A stretch of DNA of 61,653 nt from Bacteroidales bacterium (GCA_003249955.1 QKHS01000075.1:1-61653); one strand, 5' to 3'. Numbered from the stretch's first letter, positions 45,413-55,264 are shown. Numbers and translations are program-made. Notes: generated by a model from the letters alone, not told the origin.

Positions 45413-48340
45413 ATGATTTTGAATAAGTTGCGCATACTGTTATACATACAGTGTATTACTCTGGTTTTTAAAGCATATCCGGCTTATTCAAACGAAAGCC
45501 GGGAAACTTTAATTTCTGAAAACTTTAAAAAAGAATTAATTGGTCTGAACAATTTTCAGAGGACTAACGGAGATGTTTTATTCGGATCTTCAGATTATCT
45601 GTCACCGGTTATGGGAGAGAGAACTGATAGTTCAATGAACAGGAATGTCTTGCAAATAATTTTTCAAACGACTAATTCAAACTGTAACAATAGTATTAGT
45701 GATGGCTCGGTTAATATTACAGTGATTGGAGGAACGGAACCATATACATATAGCTGGTCAGAAGGTAGTACAGGACAGAATATCAGTAATTTATCTGCAG
45801 GATGGTATATAGTAACCGTTACAGATAGTTCTGTACCTGCTGTTACTGAGACAGACAGTGTCGAAGTACATTCGGATATTATTCCTGATGTAAGCCTTGG
45901 AAATGATACTACAATCTGTGCCGGCAGCAATATAATATTGAATGCCGGTAATCCGGATTGTAATTACTTATGGTCAACCGGAGAAAGTACCCAAACAATA
46001 AATGTGAATTCCGGCGGGACATATATTGTAAGCGTAACCAATTCATGCGGAACTGTTACTGATGCAATTTCTGTCGGCTTTGTTTTTCCTTTATCCTATC
46101 ACAATATCGGGAATGATACTACAATATGCTCCGCCAATCCTTTATCTGTAAGCGCCGGAAATCAGGCTGCCGCGTATTTGTGGTCAACCGGAGAAACAAA
46201 TCATAGTATAAGTGTAAATGCTACCGGAATATATAGTGTTATTATCACCAATGCCTGCGGAAGTGTTTATGATACAATTAATGTGGTCGCTCAACCTCCG
46301 CTTACGCCTGTTAATCTTGGTAATGATACGACAATATGTGTTAGAATTCCACGCGATCTTGACGCCGGTAATCCGGGGGCCCAATACTTATGGTCAACAG
46401 GTGAAACCACACAGATTGTTTCGGTCGGACTTGCAACTACTTACAGTGTTACAGTTACAAATTCGTGCGATACGGTCACAGACGAGATTAATGTGTTTGT
46501 TGATTATCCTATACCAACGGTGTATTTGCCCGAAGACACCGTTACATTATGTTCGGGCGAAGAACTCTTGTTAAACTCCGGTAATCCGGGAGCAAATCAT
46601 TTATGGTCAACCGGTGAAACAACCACCCAAATAAGTGTCAGCTCTGCCGGAACATATTATTATACAGTATCAAATGCCTGCACATCTTACAGCGATACTC
46701 TTGTTTTTCAAACCATTGATCCGCTACCTCCGGTTGATTTTGGTAATGATACAACAATTTGCAGCTCAGTTTCTTTGATACTTGATGCCGGTTTCTCAGG
46801 AGCAGATTATTTATGGTCAACCGGAGAAATAACACAATCTGTAGTTGTAAATTCTGCCGGAACCTATAGCTTGGTTGCTTCAAACCTGTGTGGTTCTGTG
46901 GGTGACACAATTGCAATTTCAGCAGAGCAGCCTTTGGTTCCTGTTGATTTCGGTCCTGATGCCCGTTTATGTGAAGGTACACCACTTTTCCTTAATGCAG
47001 GAAATAACGGAGCAACTTATTTATGGTCAACCGGCGAAACAGCGCAAATAATAGCAGTCAGCACAAATGGGATCTATAGTGTTGTAGCTACAAATGCCTG
47101 CGGGTCTTCTTCAGATACAATAGAACTGAGAGTTGATCCTGTTTTAGCACCTGTAAATCTTGGTGATGACAGAATTATTTGTGATTACAGTTCTGTTGTG
47201 CTTGATGCCGGCACCCAGATAGCTGACTATTTATGGTCAACCGGCGAAACCACACAAACTATAACTGTTAACGAAAGCGGAGTTTATGCTGTATATTTAA
47301 CCAATTCATGCGGAACAGTTTCTGATGAAATTACAGTGATTTATGAAGATCCTTTACCGGAAATTTCATTGGGGCCGGATATTTTTATATGTCCGGGATC
47401 AGATGTTTTGTTGAGTCCGGGATATCTTCCGGGGACATATATCTGGTCCACTTCGGCTACAACACAAATAATAAGTGTAAGTAATCCGCAGGCATATTCC
47501 GTGACTATATCAAATGCCTGTGGTAGTGTAACTGATGAAATTTATATTTTTCAAAGAGATATTCTCAGGGTTGGTGCGAATGCAACTTGTGTCGGAGATG
47601 ACATGTTTATACATTGTGCTAATGATGGATTATCCTCATATAGCTGGATTATTCCGGGTGGAGACACTGTCCCGGGACAGACGATACGAATTGAAAACGT
47701 TACTGAAGCAAATAACGGGTATTATCAGTTTATTCTGGTCGATACTGTATTATGCGGTAGTGGCATTTTTTATTATGAGGTTCATGTCCCGCCTGTTCTG
47801 GGAGTTAGTCATCTTGATGAAACCTGTATATCGGCACGTGACGGTATTGCTGAGTTTGTTTTTCCTGCAAAAACACCGGATCAGGAGATGGATCCGGATT
47901 TTAAATATTACATATACTTTGATAACAGCTGGCATTCGACATCGTCTGAAGATATTACATTTGACTTATTACATCCACGTGTATATAATTATTTTTTTAC
48001 GATAGATAATGTCTGTTATGTCTCAGATAGTATAAAGATTGAGCCTGCCGAATTTATCTGCACAGACCACACACTATATATTCCCGATGCTTTTACTCCG
48101 AACGGGGATGGCATTAATGACACGTTATTTGTTTTTGGAAGTAATATTTATTATTTCAATATGGTAATTTATGACAGATGGACAGAAAAAATGTTTGAGT
48201 ATCAGGATATTTCATATGGTTGGGACGGTACTTATGGTGGGCAGCCATGCAAACAGGATACATATGTTTATGTACTGCAGGTGTTTTTTACAGATGGTTG
48301 TCATGAAACCAGAAAAGGACGTATTAACTTATTGCGGTAG
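45413..48340 (+). CDS. T9SS type B surface protein with eight ~70-residue repeats
   Basis: About 975 residues from ATG 45413 (the longer TTG frame is less likely). A hydrophobic N-terminus (to about KAYPAYS) serves as signal. A SprB-type repeat (about 90-165, GGTEPYTYSWSEGSTGQNI) comes first. Eight tandem units then follow, each with LGNDTTIC, LDAGN, YLWSTGETTQ and a second Cys in NSCG or NACG, so each is probably a disulfide-bonded Ig-like module. After a PKD-like region the end (YIPDAFTPNGDGINDTLF, YDRWTEKMFEY, GWDGTYGG) is the type B sorting domain. Such proteins act as surface adhesins or matrix. The repeats differ enough to be old duplications. Confidence 0.92.
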   Translation: MILNKLRILLYIQCITLVFKAYPAYSNESRETLISENFKKELIGLNNFQRTNGDVLFGSSDYLSPVMGERTDSSMNRNVLQIIFQTTNSNCNNSISDGSVNITVIGGTEPYTYSWSEGSTGQNISNLSAGWYIVTVTDSSVPAVTETDSVEVHSDIIPDVSLGNDTTICAGSNIILNAGNPDCNYLWSTGESTQTINVNSGGTYIVSVTNSCGTVTDAISVGFVFPLSYHNIGNDTTICSANPLSVSAGNQAAAYLWSTGETNHSISVNATGIYSVIITNACGSVYDTINVVAQPPLTPVNLGNDTTICVRIPRDLDAGNPGAQYLWSTGETTQIVSVGLATTYSVTVTNSCDTVTDEINVFVDYPIPTVYLPEDTVTLCSGEELLLNSGNPGANHLWSTGETTTQISVSSAGTYYYTVSNACTSYSDTLVFQTIDPLPPVDFGNDTTICSSVSLILDAGFSGADYLWSTGEITQSVVVNSAGTYSLVASNLCGSVGDTIAISAEQPLVPVDFGPDARLCEGTPLFLNAGNNGATYLWSTGETAQIIAVSTNGIYSVVATNACGSSSDTIELRVDPVLAPVNLGDDRIICDYSSVVLDAGTQIADYLWSTGETTQTITVNESGVYAVYLTNSCGTVSDEITVIYEDPLPEISLGPDIFICPGSDVLLSPGYLPGTYIWSTSATTQIISVSNPQAYSVTISNACGSVTDEIYIFQRDILRVGANATCVGDDMFIHCANDGLSSYSWIIPGGDTVPGQTIRIENVTEANNGYYQFILVDTVLCGSGIFYYEVHVPPVLGVSHLDETCISARDGIAEFVFPAKTPDQEMDPDFKYYIYFDNSWHSTSSEDITFDLLHPRVYNYFFTIDNVCYVSDSIKIEPAEFICTDHTLYIPDAFTPNGDGINDTLFVFGSNIYYFNMVIYDRWTEKMFEYQDISYGWDGTYGGQPCKQDTYVYVLQVFFTDGCHETRKGRINLLR
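45884..47568 (+). repeat. Eight tandem ~210-bp coding repeats
   Basis: Each unit contains a nearly identical DNA core for LWSTGET (TTATGGTCAACCGG). Unit starts are spaced about 207-216 bp. The last unit is the most diverged (IWSTSATTQ). Confidence 0.88.
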
Positions 48341-48517
48341 CTTTTATTGAAAATTTGCTGTTGAAAAATGTATTGAATATGTCGAAAAAATAAACGCTTT
48401 TTGAGAAAAACAGGAAACTTTATTTGTTTTTAAAGTGAATTTTGAAATATCTTTTACACAAATACTTTAATGATTTGTTAAAAATTCCAAAAAAAATTAA
48501 ATGTTAAAATATTTATT

Positions 48518-48525
48518 TATTTTTG
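48518..48525 (+). promoter_or_regulatory. -7 promoter box of the DUF4412-like gene
   Basis: TATTTTTG, 50 bp before the ATG at 48576, in a 235-bp AT-rich gap. Confidence 0.6.
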
Positions 48526-48575
48526 TGGTATGTTAATTGCAAATTTTACGAACCTTAAACAATAAAATTTAAATT

Positions 48576-49253
48576 ATGAAGACAACAATCAAATTATTAT
48601 TTGTACTTGTGGCGTTAAGCTTGTCATTCTCAAGTCAGGCCCAAAAGGCAAAAAAAGTTAAAACATTTGCAGGTATCATTACTTATGATATTACTTATGA
48701 CGGAGACGAAATTGACGAAACAACAAAAGCCCAGTTGCCTACACAGATAGTTGTAAGCATGAGCGGAAATAAGGTTCGTAACGAACAGGTTTCAGCTTTT
48801 TATTCAATGGCTTCTATTTCCGATCTGGAAAAAGGTTCTGCTATTATTTTAATTGATGCTATGGGAATGAAAATTGCCGTAAATCAGACTAAAGAGGACA
48901 TTGAGAAAAACAAAGCAGAAGCAGATCTTACTGATCCTACAATTAAATTTGTTGACGAATCAAAGGTAATTGCAGGTTACAAATGTAAAAAAGCTGAGGT
49001 TACTCAGGGAGAAGACATTATTGAGGTTTATTACACAGATGAAATTGCTGTTCCTGCAGGGATGAACGATAACAATGGTTTTAAAGGAATTAATGGTATG
49101 TTAATGCAATATACTGTAGTTCAACAGGGACTGACAATGACAATGACCGTTAAGGAAGTTAAAAAAGCTAAAGTTAAAGGTGGTTTATTCGTAATTCCTG
49201 ATGATTATGAAGTAAAAACTATGGAAGAACTTGGTGGTATGTTTGGTGGATAA
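48576..49253 (+). CDS. Periplasmic DUF4412-like protein
   Basis: 225 residues with a signal peptide (1-22, ending SSQAQ). The mature part has FAGIITYDITYDGDE, IVVSMSGNKVRNEQ, VDESKVIAGYKCKKAEVTQ and FVIPDDYEVKTMEEL. This pattern is that of DUF4412/GLPGLI-like periplasmic proteins of Bacteroidota, whose fold is LolA/LppX-like. The function is unknown. LolA is encoded two genes downstream, which may or may not be relevant. A strong terminator separates it from ftsK. Confidence 0.75.
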   Translation: MKTTIKLLFVLVALSLSFSSQAQKAKKVKTFAGIITYDITYDGDEIDETTKAQLPTQIVVSMSGNKVRNEQVSAFYSMASISDLEKGSAIILIDAMGMKIAVNQTKEDIEKNKAEADLTDPTIKFVDESKVIAGYKCKKAEVTQGEDIIEVYYTDEIAVPAGMNDNNGFKGINGMLMQYTVVQQGLTMTMTVKEVKKAKVKGGLFVIPDDYEVKTMEELGGMFGG

Positions 49254-49263
49254 GATATTGAAT

Positions 49264-49287
49264 TTGTCAATAATTATCTGTTGACAA
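49264..49287. repeat. Inverted repeat after the DUF4412-like gene
   Basis: TTGTCAA and TTGACAA arms of 7 bp with a 10-nt loop, 10 bp after the stop. There is no T run; it may protect the 3' end of the mRNA. Confidence 0.5.
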
Positions 49288-49313
49288 TTACGATGATAAA
49301 ATATTTTTAAAAG

Positions 49314-49338
49314 AATCCTCAACTCGGGGATTTTTTTT
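49314..49338 (+). terminator. Intrinsic terminator before ftsK
   Basis: AATCCTC-AACTC-GGGGATT stem (one G:T pair) followed by eight T. It ends the DUF4412-like transcript just before the ftsK start at 49350. Confidence 0.75.
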
Positions 49339-49349
49339 ATTTTTACACG

Positions 49350-51824
49350 ATGGTAAAAAAGAAAGATAAATCAGAAGCTGCAAAACCCCCGAAGAAAGGT
49401 AAAAAACCTCTGGGATCAAGGTTTGAAAATCTTACGGGCTTTTTCCGGGATGAAAGAGTCAGAGTAAGTTTCGGACTTTTTTTGCTGGCTTCGGCTTTGG
49501 TATTATGCCTTTCTTTTACTTCTTATCTGTTTACATGGAAGGCTGACCAAAGTATTCTGGACATGGGGATTTCGGGATTGTTCTCGAATAGTACCTATCA
49601 GGTAGAAAACTGGATGGGTAAATTGGGAGCATTGTTATCAAATGTTTTTATTCACGATTGGTTTGGACTGCCATCCTATGCATTTGTACTTATTTTTGGA
49701 GTGTTCGGTTTTAATTCCCTTAATGTTAAATTTGTAAACCCGTGGAAGTTCTTGTTTATAAGCATGGTTTTCTGTATCTGGTTCAGCATTGCTCTGGCTT
49801 CTGTGTTTTCCGACAGGTTTTTTATGGTAGGAGGGGCACACGGATACTTTATATTTAACTGGATAAGCGGAGTTATCGGAAAATTAGGAGCTTATACGGC
49901 AATTTTATTTTCGGCATTTATTATAATCGTATTTACTTTTAAAAATTCACTTGGATGGTTTAAAAAAAGCGTTACAAGGATCTCAAAAGTTAAAAAAGAG
50001 GATTTTGACGAACTGGCAAGTGATAGCTTTGATGAAGTAAAAAAAGAGAAAAAACCGGAAGTTAAACAGGAACCCAAAGAGGAAAATGCCGAAAACAACG
50101 GAGTGGTTTTACTGGAAGATATTTTTAGTCCTGACAATCAACCGGAAGAAATGGAGCTTGAAAATGTCGTTGGAGATGTTAAGGAAGAGATATTTGAAGA
50201 GGAACAGGAAAAGGTTGATATGTCGGATTTAAGCGGGCTCTCTCTTGCTGTAAATGAGGTAATAGAAGAAGAAGCACTTACCGACGATGAAATAAATTCA
50301 GATTTTCTTCAGGATTATGATCCTACTAAAGATCTGGAATATTATAAAATGCCGCCTATTGAAATATTAACTGACTATCCGGCACGAAAGGCAGATGTTA
50401 CCCGTGATGAGTTAAATGCAAATAAAGACAAAATTGTAAGAACACTCAGGGATTATAAAATTGAAATTTCCAGAATTACAGCAACCATAGGCCCTACGGT
50501 TACATTATACGAAATTGTTCCGGCTCCAGGAGTCAGAATTTCAAAAATAAAAAATCTGGAAGATGATATTGCCCTTAGTTTATCTGCGTTAGGCATACGT
50601 ATTATTGCCCCGATTCCCGGCAAAGGAACCATTGGTATTGAGGTGCCGAACTCCAAGCCCGAGACAGTATCCATGAGATCTGTTATAAAATCTGCAAAAT
50701 TCCAGGAATCTACTTTTGAATTACCTGTTGCAATGGGAAAAACAATCTCTAATGAAACTTATGTCTTTAATCTCGCAAAAACACCTCACCTGCTTGTCGC
50801 CGGAGCAACCGGACAGGGTAAATCTGTAGGAGTAAATGCAATAATTACTTCATTGCTTTATAAAAAGCATCCTTCGCAGTTGAAGTTTGTATTTGTTGAC
50901 CCTAAAATGGTAGAGCTTTCCATTTACAGCAGAATAGAAAAACACTATCTGGCAAAATTACCTGGCGAAGATTCTCCTATTATTACCGATGTAACCAAGG
51001 TTGTTCCCGTTATGAATTCATTGTGTATTGAGATGGATAACCGTTACACATTATTAACCCAGGCAGGGGTAAGAAATATCACTGAATATAATACCAAGTT
51101 CGTTTCCCGTAAATTAAATCCTAATAAAGGGCATTACTATATGCCATATATTGTGGTTATTATCGATGAATTTGCAGACATTATTGTTCAGGAAGGAAAG
51201 CAGGTTGAAGCTCCTATTTCCAGACTGGCAGCAAAGGCCAGAGCTATCGGGATTCACCTGATTGTTGCAACACAGCGTCCGTCAACAGATGTAATTACCG
51301 GTGTCATAAAAGCAAACTTCCCTACCCGAATAGCTTTTAAGGTTACAAATATGCACGATTCAAAAACTATTCTCGATACTACCGGAGCAAATCAGCTTAT
51401 AGGCCGCGGGGATATGCTTATTTCAGAAACCGGGCATATAAATCGTGTACAGTGTGCTTTTGTTGACACTCCCGAAGTAGAATTGTTAGTCGATCATATC
51501 AGTTCTCAACAGGGATATCCTCATGCATTGGAGCTTCCCGAACCGGAAGTTGCAGAGGCCGGTGGGGGCGGTGGCGGACTTGACACAAACGATAAAGATG
51601 AATTATTTGATGAGGCTGCCCGTATTGTTGTGCGTCATCAGCAAGGATCAACATCTTTAATACAGAGGAAAATGAGTATTGGCTACAATCGTGCAGGCAG
51701 AATTATTGACCAGTTGGAAGCAGCAGGAATTGTAGGTCCATATGAAGGATCAAAAGCAAGACAGGTATTTTATCCCGATGAATTATCTTTGGAACAGTAT
51801 TTGATTAGCCTCAACCAAAAATAA
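49350..51824 (+). CDS. ftsK: DNA translocase FtsK/SpoIIIE
   Basis: 824 residues. Four to five N-terminal membrane helices (about 35-205) anchor it at the septum. An acidic and lysine-rich linker (about 215-325) is followed by the alpha domain (PGVRISKIKNLEDDIALSLS), the RecA-like motor with Walker A GATGQGKSVG and Walker B VVIIDEFAD, ATQRPSTDVITG, and the C-terminal gamma winged helix (about 760-824, RIVVRHQQGSTSLIQRKMSIGYNRAGRIID, quoted only in part). It pumps DNA toward dif and activates XerCD at division. lolA follows 26 bp later, a common Bacteroidota pairing. Confidence 0.97.
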   Translation: MVKKKDKSEAAKPPKKGKKPLGSRFENLTGFFRDERVRVSFGLFLLASALVLCLSFTSYLFTWKADQSILDMGISGLFSNSTYQVENWMGKLGALLSNVFIHDWFGLPSYAFVLIFGVFGFNSLNVKFVNPWKFLFISMVFCIWFSIALASVFSDRFFMVGGAHGYFIFNWISGVIGKLGAYTAILFSAFIIIVFTFKNSLGWFKKSVTRISKVKKEDFDELASDSFDEVKKEKKPEVKQEPKEENAENNGVVLLEDIFSPDNQPEEMELENVVGDVKEEIFEEEQEKVDMSDLSGLSLAVNEVIEEEALTDDEINSDFLQDYDPTKDLEYYKMPPIEILTDYPARKADVTRDELNANKDKIVRTLRDYKIEISRITATIGPTVTLYEIVPAPGVRISKIKNLEDDIALSLSALGIRIIAPIPGKGTIGIEVPNSKPETVSMRSVIKSAKFQESTFELPVAMGKTISNETYVFNLAKTPHLLVAGATGQGKSVGVNAIITSLLYKKHPSQLKFVFVDPKMVELSIYSRIEKHYLAKLPGEDSPIITDVTKVVPVMNSLCIEMDNRYTLLTQAGVRNITEYNTKFVSRKLNPNKGHYYMPYIVVIIDEFADIIVQEGKQVEAPISRLAAKARAIGIHLIVATQRPSTDVITGVIKANFPTRIAFKVTNMHDSKTILDTTGANQLIGRGDMLISETGHINRVQCAFVDTPEVELLVDHISSQQGYPHALELPEPEVAEAGGGGGGLDTNDKDELFDEAARIVVRHQQGSTSLIQRKMSIGYNRAGRIIDQLEAAGIVGPYEGSKARQVFYPDELSLEQYLISLNQK

Positions 51825-51850
51825 ATTAATTACAAAAAATAATAAGTAAA

Positions 51851-52498
51851 ATGAAACAAAATTTTCTGATTATCGGCCTGCTGTTATTATCATTTGCAGG
51901 CTTTTCGCAAACAGATGCTGCAGCAATTGCCTTATTGGATGAAGTTTCTGCAAAGACCGAGAAATATTCAAGTTTAAAAATTGATTTCTCAATGTATGTA
52001 GAGAATCTGCAAACCAAGAAACGCGATACGTATTTTGGTAATGCCAGCTATAAAGCAGGTTTTTACAAACTTGATATTATGGGACAGATAGTTTTCTCCG
52101 ATGGCAAAACAAACTGGACATATCTTAAAGATGCAGAAGAGATAAACATTACAGATAATGCTGAAAATCAGACGGTAATGATGAATCCGCAATCTTTACT
52201 CAAGGATTATAAAAACACTTACAAAGTAAAGTATATTGCAGATAAGTTTGAAGCTAACCGACCTCTGGTTGAAATAGACCTGGTTCCTAAGGTAATTGAG
52301 AATAAGAAGTATTCTAAGATTACTGTAAAAATTGACAAAACAAAAAAACAGATTTATTCTGTTCGCTATGTAGGAAAAGATGGAGTCAGCTATTTAATAG
52401 AGATTTCCAAATTTACAGAAAACCCTTCAATTCCTGATGCTGAAATTAAATACAGTAAATCTTTATTCCCTGATGCAGAGGTAATAGATATGAGATAA
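51851..52498 (+). CDS. lolA: Outer-membrane lipoprotein carrier protein LolA-like
   Basis: 215 residues with a signal peptide (1-20, ending AGFSQ). The mature protein has LLDEVSAKTEKYSSLKIDFS, YKAGFYKLDIMGQIVFSDGKTNWTYL and MMNPQSLLKDYKNTYKVKYI, the half-barrel pattern of LolA. It ferries lipoproteins from LolCDE across the periplasm. It lies 26 bp after ftsK and is followed by a strong terminator. Confidence 0.9.
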   Translation: MKQNFLIIGLLLLSFAGFSQTDAAAIALLDEVSAKTEKYSSLKIDFSMYVENLQTKKRDTYFGNASYKAGFYKLDIMGQIVFSDGKTNWTYLKDAEEINITDNAENQTVMMNPQSLLKDYKNTYKVKYIADKFEANRPLVEIDLVPKVIENKKYSKITVKIDKTKKQIYSVRYVGKDGVSYLIEISKFTENPSIPDAEIKYSKSLFPDAEVIDMR

Positions 52499-52505
52499 AA
52501 ACAGG

Positions 52506-52528
52506 AGAGGCGAAAGCCTCTTTTTTTT
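52506..52528 (+). terminator. Intrinsic terminator of ftsK-lolA
   Basis: AGAGGC-GAAA-GCCTCT, a perfect 6-bp stem with a stable GNRA loop followed by T8, 8 bp after the lolA stop. Confidence 0.9.
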
Positions 52529-52547
52529 ATTTGTTTCAGGTTGTCTC

Positions 52548-52624
52548 TGTATGGGGTTTCCATATTACAGAATCATATAAAAACAAAAGCACCGGTAAAA
52601 CCAGTGCTTCTTTTTTGGCGGAGA
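52548..52624. repeat. 77-bp att-like direct repeat, distal copy
   Basis: Identical over all 77 bp to 59553-59629. It contains the tRNA-Ser terminator hairpin and, at 52616-52624, the last 9 nt of the tRNA including CCA on the minus strand. It marks the far end of the integrated element. Confidence 0.93.
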
Positions 52625-52640
52625 TACAGGCTCTTGTATC
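52623..52640. repeat. Short inverted repeat at the element edge
   Basis: GATACA-GGCTCT-TGTATC, 6-bp perfect arms, straddling the end of the distal att copy. It could be a recombinase site, but this is not shown. Confidence 0.5.
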
Positions 52641-52922
52641 CGCTAAAAGTATGATGTATACCAGTAAGTTAGACCTGTAAAAAAGCTGGGTATCCGATTT
52701 TTCACCCTTAAAATTTGACTGTCAAAATAGTAATTTTTAGGTTGAAAATCTTCTATACGAAAATGTACATTCCCCTTTGATTATCAATGAAAAGAGGACT
52801 GTTTTTTGATATGTTTTTCATGTGATAAATTCTTGATAAGTACTGATGTTTCAAAACAAAATATGTAATTAAGGCATTTTGAGAACTTGTGGAGTACTCA
52901 TTATTTTAGCAACGTGTTTGGA
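52625..52922. other. Non-coding left end of the element
   Basis: About 300 bp between the att copy and the first AraC gene. Apart from the small inverted repeat at 52623-52640 I see no gene or structure. Confidence 0.4.
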
Positions 52923-53726
52923 TTAAGTTTTTAATAATTTAGACGGAGAGTATCCGTATTCTTTTTTAAATGCGTAAGAGAAGTGCGACAAGTTTTCGAA
53001 TCCAACCTCCAAATACACGTCAGAAACTGTTTTTCTTTGTTCCGCCAGCAAAGAATATGCTTGTTGCAGACGTCTTTGTTGTAACCAGTTGCGTGGCGAT
53101 GTATTGAATGTTTTTTGAAAATCTCTTTTGAATGCCGCCAAACTTCTGCCCGTTAAATACGCAAATCTGTCAAGATTTACATTGAAGTGAAAGTTATTGT
53201 TCATAAAACTTTCCAGATCTATTTTGTATGGTTCGGAAAAATCAAACAAAACGTCCTTTAATGTAATGTCATATTTGAGCAACAAGAGCAACGCTTCTTT
53301 TTGTTTCAGTCGGATAAGTTCCATATCGCTGTTGTTGTTCAATATTTCTTCATAGTCCAGCAATGATTGCATAAACGAAGTGAGCGTTTTATTTGGCCGA
53401 AATGATATGTATGCAGATGATTTTTGTTTTGTTTCCGTTTTGTACCCATATTCTTTGCTAAAATCATGCAACAATTCCTCATCAAAAGACATTGTCAATG
53501 CTTTAAACTCGCCATTTGTTGGTGGGTATTTTACGAATTTCATCAAATGATTTTTCCTCACTGAATATAAATCACCTGGCTTGAATTCTTTTTTTCTCTG
53601 CCCGTCATTCAACTCCATAACACCAGAAAGAACGATACCCAAACTATGGAAGGCGTTAAAATGTTCGCCTTCACGATAGTTTGAAATATGGCAGGAAAAA
53701 CTTATTAGTTCTGTCGTACTATTCAT
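52923..53726 (-). CDS. AraC-family transcriptional regulator (cupin-type N-terminus)
   Basis: 267 residues. The N-terminal ~150 residues look like a cupin sensor domain (GIVLSGVMELNDGQRK, FKPGDLYSVRKNH). The C-terminal pair of helix-turn-helix motifs spans about 165-265: LDRFAYLTGRSLAAFKRDF, then SDVYLEVGFENLSHFSYAFKKEYGYSP, the usual AraC signature (quoted in part). It is the last gene of a minus-strand unit after an SDR gene and an NTF2-like gene, 27 bp from the latter. The 18-bp direct repeats upstream of that unit (55293-55333) are plausible sites for it. Confidence 0.94.
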   Translation of the reverse strand: MNSTTELISFSCHISNYREGEHFNAFHSLGIVLSGVMELNDGQRKKEFKPGDLYSVRKNHLMKFVKYPPTNGEFKALTMSFDEELLHDFSKEYGYKTETKQKSSAYISFRPNKTLTSFMQSLLDYEEILNNNSDMELIRLKQKEALLLLLKYDITLKDVLFDFSEPYKIDLESFMNNNFHFNVNLDRFAYLTGRSLAAFKRDFQKTFNTSPRNWLQQRRLQQAYSLLAEQRKTVSDVYLEVGFENLSHFSYAFKKEYGYSPSKLLKT

Positions 53727-53753
53727 ATTTATCAGACCGGAGTAATCCGCTTT

Positions 53754-54251
53754 TTATTGTTTAAGTTCTCTGCTGTCTGTCCAATCAATAAACAAATCTC
53801 TTTCAGCAAACAACCATTTGTTGTTTTGTTTTACGAGTTTGTCCCGATAGCGAATACTCATAATCAGCAACGATTTTTCGGCGTATTTGATGTGATGCGC
53901 CAAACAATAACTTTCATTTGTGGCTGTATCGCCATTGATTGAAACGATACTTTGTCCATTGAAATGCGTTGTTACGTCATATTGGTTCAATGTTTGAAAT
54001 GCTTCGGCGAGTTCTTTACGTCCATTCAAGGTTTGCACGGGTTGTTTTTCTTTTCCGCTAAAAACTTTTACTACTGCATTTTCTGTAAACAGTTCTGCCT
54101 GTTTTTGTGCTTCCCGATTGTCTGCACAATGAGCATAAACATTTATTAAGTCTTGTATTTCCGTTCTATCTGTCATATTTGTTCTATTGTTTTTGCATGA
54201 ATATACAATTGATAATATCAATATTGCCAATAAAATTAAATTCTTTTTCAT
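53754..54251 (-). CDS. NTF2/SnoaL-like lipoprotein
   Basis: 165 residues from ATG 54251; a longer open frame to 54359 adds residues with no protein character. A lipoprotein signal ends in VYSCKNN (Cys about 19). The rest is a SnoaL-like alpha+beta cone: DRTEIQDLINVYAHCADN, AELFTENAVVKVF, GRKELAEAFQTLNQYDVTTHF, and WLFAERDLFIDW at the end. Such folds are ketosteroid isomerase-like or simply bind small hydrophobic ligands. It lies between an SDR gene and its likely AraC regulator. Confidence 0.85.
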   Translation of the reverse strand: MKKNLILLAILILSIVYSCKNNRTNMTDRTEIQDLINVYAHCADNREAQKQAELFTENAVVKVFSGKEKQPVQTLNGRKELAEAFQTLNQYDVTTHFNGQSIVSINGDTATNESYCLAHHIKYAEKSLLIMSIRYRDKLVKQNNKWLFAERDLFIDWTDSRELKQ

Positions 54252-54361
54252 TACGAACATTTTTTTGTTGAGTTTTTTAACGCATAAGGATTTTAGTATC
54301 AATGAAAATTGGTTGCAACACTGCGGACCCATTTCCAATGTTCTGTTTTGAGTGTTCATTT

Positions 54362-55243
54362 TTACTTGTTTTTTCTAAGAATATTTTGTTTACTTTCTTC
54401 GGACGCATAGAAATTTTCCGCATCATAAAAATCGGTAGAAGTGCTTACTGTTTTCCATTTCTCAAACTCTGCTTTTCGGTCTGCATCAACCGTTTCCAAA
54501 ACAGTAACAGCGTCTGAACCTAATACCAGGTGAACAGGCGGTTCGGAATGTTCAACCAAATCAAGCATTACTTTTGCCGCCTTGTCGGGGTTGCCCAATG
54601 GTTTAATTGTTGCCAAATAACCTTTCAACGGGTCTAAAACCGGTTTGTAATCTTCAATTTCTTTAGCATAGCTCATTGAATCACCACCCCAATCGGTGCG
54701 GAAACCGCCCGGTTCAACAGATGTGACTTTTATGCCCAATGCTGCTACTTCTTTGCTCAGCACTTCGGTAAAACCCTGCAAGCCGAATTTTGCGGCCTGA
54801 TACATGGAAAGCCCAGCTGTTCCAACCCTGCCGCCAATGGAACTTATATTGAAAATGTAACCTGAACGCTGTTTGCGCAAATGAGGCAAAACGGCTCTTG
54901 TGATTTCAATGGGTGCATACAAGTTTACTTCTAACTGGTTTTTTACCTGTTCGTCTGTAAATTCTTCAATTGCGCCTGTAATACCGAAACCTGCATTGTT
55001 CACCAGAATGTCAATTCTTCCGAAGTGCTTTATAGTCTGTTCAACTGCCGAATGAATTTGTGCTTTGTCCGCGACATCTAATTGTAACGTAAGAATTTGA
55101 TTTGGGTATTTATCCGCCAAATCATTTAATTGTTTTGGATTTCTTGCTGTGGCGGCAACATTGTCGCCATTTGCTAAAACTGCTTCTGTAATACTTTTGC
55201 CCAATCCTCGTGAGCTTCCTGTGATAAACCAAACTTTTGCCAT
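54362..55243 (-). CDS. SDR-family NAD(P)-dependent oxidoreductase (first SDR of the element)
   Basis: 293 residues. Cofactor motif TGSSRGLG (8-15) with an ARNPKQ segment after strand 2 that suggests NADPH. The structural NNAG is at about 86-89. The catalytic triad Ser-Tyr-Lys appears in NISSIGGRVGTAGLSMYQAAK. The sequence GGFRTDWGG and the longer C-terminus are typical of the classical SDR subgroup with extended tail. The substrate is unknown. Its promoter has a -7 box and two operator-like repeats upstream. Confidence 0.93.
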   Translation of the reverse strand: MAKVWFITGSSRGLGKSITEAVLANGDNVAATARNPKQLNDLADKYPNQILTLQLDVADKAQIHSAVEQTIKHFGRIDILVNNAGFGITGAIEEFTDEQVKNQLEVNLYAPIEITRAVLPHLRKQRSGYIFNISSIGGRVGTAGLSMYQAAKFGLQGFTEVLSKEVAALGIKVTSVEPGGFRTDWGGDSMSYAKEIEDYKPVLDPLKGYLATIKPLGNPDKAAKVMLDLVEHSEPPVHLVLGSDAVTVLETVDADRKAEFEKWKTVSTSTDFYDAENFYASEESKQNILRKNK

Positions 55244-55264
55244 TATTTTTTATTTTGGATACTG

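Noticed and set aside
45884-47568. CRISPR-like spaced repeats
   Set aside because: The ~210-bp period is in frame and encodes protein modules.
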